A DNA stretch of 37,045 bases from Secundilactobacillus collinoides DSM 20515 = JCM 1123. GTDB taxonomy: Bacteria > Bacillota > Bacilli > Lactobacillales > Lactobacillaceae. Shown here piece after piece: positions 35,302 through 37,045 of this stretch; positions within the stretch are counted from its first letter, which is position 1; each line of letters begins with the position of its first letter. Under the pieces are notes generated by a model. It was given only the letters and a program-made list of their open reading frames with translations. It had not been told where the DNA came from and ran no database searches. Both the position numbers and the translations under genes were made by a program. The DNA is taken from positions 5,747 through 42,791 of the forward strand of contig NZ_AYYR01000124.1 in NCBI RefSeq assembly GCF_001435975.1, in the 5' to 3' direction.

Positions 35302-36210
35302 ATGGGCGATATATTAACCGTGCACGATCTCAACAAGAGTTTTGGCTCCAAGCACGTGCTGCACGACGTCGATTTCAAGGTCGGCGAAGGCCGCATTGTG
35401 GGCTTGATCGGGCCGAACGGTGCCGGTAAATCGACAATCATGAAGACAATATTAGGACTCATTAACTACGAGTCAGGGGTCATTCAGGTCGCTGGCCAGA
35501 CGGTCACCCCAACCAGCCACGCGGCGCTAGCGAACGTCGGTGCGCTGATTGAGTATCCTGGACTTTACCCGTACTTAACAGGGTGGGACCACCTAGACTT
35601 ATTTGCCAACGGCGACCACCAGTTAATTCATATCCAGCGCATTATTTCGAAATTAAACATGGACGATTTTATTAAACGACTGGCCCGCGGCTACTCGGTC
35701 GGGATGAAACAAAAACTCGGCGTGGCGATGGCACTGGTCAACGAACCCAGTCTGGTCATTTTGGATGAACCGATGAACGGGCTTGACCCGCAGTCCATTA
35801 AAGATCTGCGTGATCTCATTATTGAAGAGTCGCAAAAGGGGACAAGTTTTCTGATTTCCTCTCATATCTTAAGCGAGTTGGAAAAGCTGGCTCAGGACGT
35901 CCTGATTCTCGACAAGGGGAAAATCGTCAGTTCAACAACTATGCACCAGTTGCTCGTTTCCCAAGGGCGCAACACCATTTTCCTGCAAACGAGCGATGAT
36001 CCAAAGGCGCGTGAATTACTGCAGGCGGCTTCGTTTGAACTGGATAAGGGACCGCAAGTCCGGATTACTGACCAGGCGGATGATACGCTCGCAAAAGCCT
36101 TGCGGACGCTCATTGATGCTGGCCTTGATGTCAACGACATGCAGCGTGAGGAAGGGACTTTGGAAAGTTCCCTGCTGGACCTGTTGGCGAAAGATCGGGT
36201 GGATGACTAA
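35302..36210 (+). CDS. ABC transporter ATP-binding protein
   Basis: The 302-residue protein contains Walker A GPNGAGKST (residues 37-45), signature YSVGMKQKL (131-139, a divergent form typical of drug/lantibiotic exporters), and Walker B LVILDE (151-156) with DEPMNGLDP. The C-terminal 80 residues form the accessory domain seen in BcrA/CcmA-type subunits. The next gene starts on the last base of its stop codon (TAATG), so the two products make one exporter. The substrate is unknown; antimicrobial peptide or bacitracin-type resistance is a family-level guess. Confidence 0.9.
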   Translation: MGDILTVHDLNKSFGSKHVLHDVDFKVGEGRIVGLIGPNGAGKSTIMKTILGLINYESGVIQVAGQTVTPTSHAALANVGALIEYPGLYPYLTGWDHLDLFANGDHQLIHIQRIISKLNMDDFIKRLARGYSVGMKQKLGVAMALVNEPSLVILDEPMNGLDPQSIKDLRDLIIEESQKGTSFLISSHILSELEKLAQDVLILDKGKIVSSTTMHQLLVSQGRNTIFLQTSDDPKARELLQAASFELDKGPQVRITDQADDTLAKALRTLIDAGLDVNDMQREEGTLESSLLDLLAKDRVDD

Positions 36211-36983
36211 TGGGCATATTAATTCGACAAGAGTTATTTAAACTATCTCGCAAGCACAGTACCTGGATCAGCACGGCACTGATGATTCTGATGCAGATCG
36301 GCTTCGCCATTATTGCGAAGACCAACGCGCAAATGGTCAGTCCTGAATCAGCGTTTCAGTCCACGTTCTTTGCGAACCCGCTGATTCTCTACTTCATGAT
36401 CGCGGCCTGTGCCACCATCATCACCATGGAGTTCCAGTACGGCACGATTCGGGCGCTGATTTACCGGAAATACAGCCGGGGCCAAGTGCTCGTCAGCAAA
36501 TGGATCTGCATGTTCATCTACAGCGTCTACTGGTATGCGCTGAGCTTTGTCGTTTCACTGGTGCTGCGCGAATTCATGTTCAAACACGTGATCAATCTGC
36601 ACGCCCACACCGATGGCATCAGCGTCTTTCGCTACACCATCATGGTGGACGGCGGTAAATTCGTCACCCTGTGGCTGTTACTGAGCCTGGTATTCCTTCT
36701 GGCAAACGTCTTCCGCAACTCAGCAGCCGCTGTGTCTGTCGGCATTATCGGCTACTTCGCGGCCAACCTGGTCATGCAACTGCTCGTCGTGCTTATTCAA
36801 CAGTACGACTGGATCAAATGGAACCCGCTGACCATGATGCTTTATCCCAGTCTGCTCTCAGACCGGGACACCTACACAAAACTCCTGAACCTCACTAATA
36901 CGCAGATGTTCTTTGGTAATATTTTTTACATTGCGCTGTTTCTTTGGATCGGGTACTACTTCTTTAAAAAACGCAATATTTAG
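36210..36983 (+). CDS. ABC-2 type transporter permease
   Basis: The 257-residue protein has six predicted membrane helices, an N-terminal amphipathic start (MGILIRQELFKLSRKHSTW) and a mid-protein segment TMEFQYGTIRALIYRKYSRG typical of ABC-2 permeases that pair with BcrA-like ATPases. It overlaps the ATPase gene by one base. No further subunit is seen before the window ends. Confidence 0.87.
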   Translation: MGILIRQELFKLSRKHSTWISTALMILMQIGFAIIAKTNAQMVSPESAFQSTFFANPLILYFMIAACATIITMEFQYGTIRALIYRKYSRGQVLVSKWICMFIYSVYWYALSFVVSLVLREFMFKHVINLHAHTDGISVFRYTIMVDGGKFVTLWLLLSLVFLLANVFRNSAAAVSVGIIGYFAANLVMQLLVVLIQQYDWIKWNPLTMMLYPSLLSDRDTYTKLLNLTNTQMFFGNIFYIALFLWIGYYFFKKRNI

Positions 36984-37045
36984 ATGTTATTTTGGGCTCT
37001 TTGTCAACTGGTATTGGTGGAGAGTTTTGAAACGCATTTGACCTT

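Overview
The window looks like chromosomal DNA of a lactic acid bacterium of the family Lactobacillaceae. Reasons: a tandem-domain FeoA with FeoB, an Rgg-like regulator, a LytTR/LiaF-like pair, and a giant mucin-binding-type surface protein with a KxYKxGKxW signal peptide and a C-terminal LPQTxE sorting motif (the form known from the Lactiplantibacillus plantarum group). I cannot name the species.

Layout. 1-1150: repeat DNA. 1236-2838: an MFS transporter behind a leader with a promoter, a 23-codon ORF and mutually exclusive hairpins. 3235-3540: a second copy of the repeat. 3594-6507: iron(II) uptake operon feoA-feoB-Cys-rich small protein, on the minus strand. 6906-7748: Rgg-like regulator. 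7777-7942: palindromic repeat. 8251-9228: polyprenyl diphosphate synthase. 9552-21092: a 3774-residue wall-anchored adhesin with 12 repeats of about 206 residues, with its own promoter and 5' hairpin. 21211-30082: catabolic genes, all on the minus strand. 30210-31000: repeats and apparently non-coding DNA. 31186-32394: a LytTR regulator gene (frameshifted) coupled to a LiaF-like membrane protein. 32594-34885: a polytopic membrane protein with MucBP domains. 35302-36983: an ABC transporter pair.

The main result is the 21.2-30.1 kb region. Its GH31 enzyme carries all six residues that define the sulfoquinovosidase YihQ (catalytic pair plus sulfonate-binding Gln, Arg, Trp, Tyr), at a constant offset of -6. 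It is grouped with a GPH-type sugar symporter (the family of YihO/YihP), an L-fucose-isomerase-like enzyme, a short transaldolase, an aldehyde dehydrogenase and a DUF4867 protein. This is the enzyme set of the sulfofructose-transaldolase (sulfo-TAL) route. The inferred path is: sulfoquinovosyl glycerol imported, cut to sulfoquinovose, isomerised to sulfofructose, then a three-carbon unit passed to glyceraldehyde 3-phosphate to give fructose 6-phosphate and sulfolactaldehyde, which is oxidised to sulfolactate. No recognisable exporter, mutarotase or dedicated regulator lies in the window.

The second result is a set of structured dispersed repeats. One module, GGAGATCC-hairpin-TAGCTCC, occurs six times on both strands; its hairpin arms change in sequence but still pair. 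Three copies sit inside a larger three-way-junction element whose outer stem also covaries. A second family (AGAGTGCGGAGCAA...) occurs twice, again with changed but paired stems. One repeat block splits the sulfoquinovose gene cluster.
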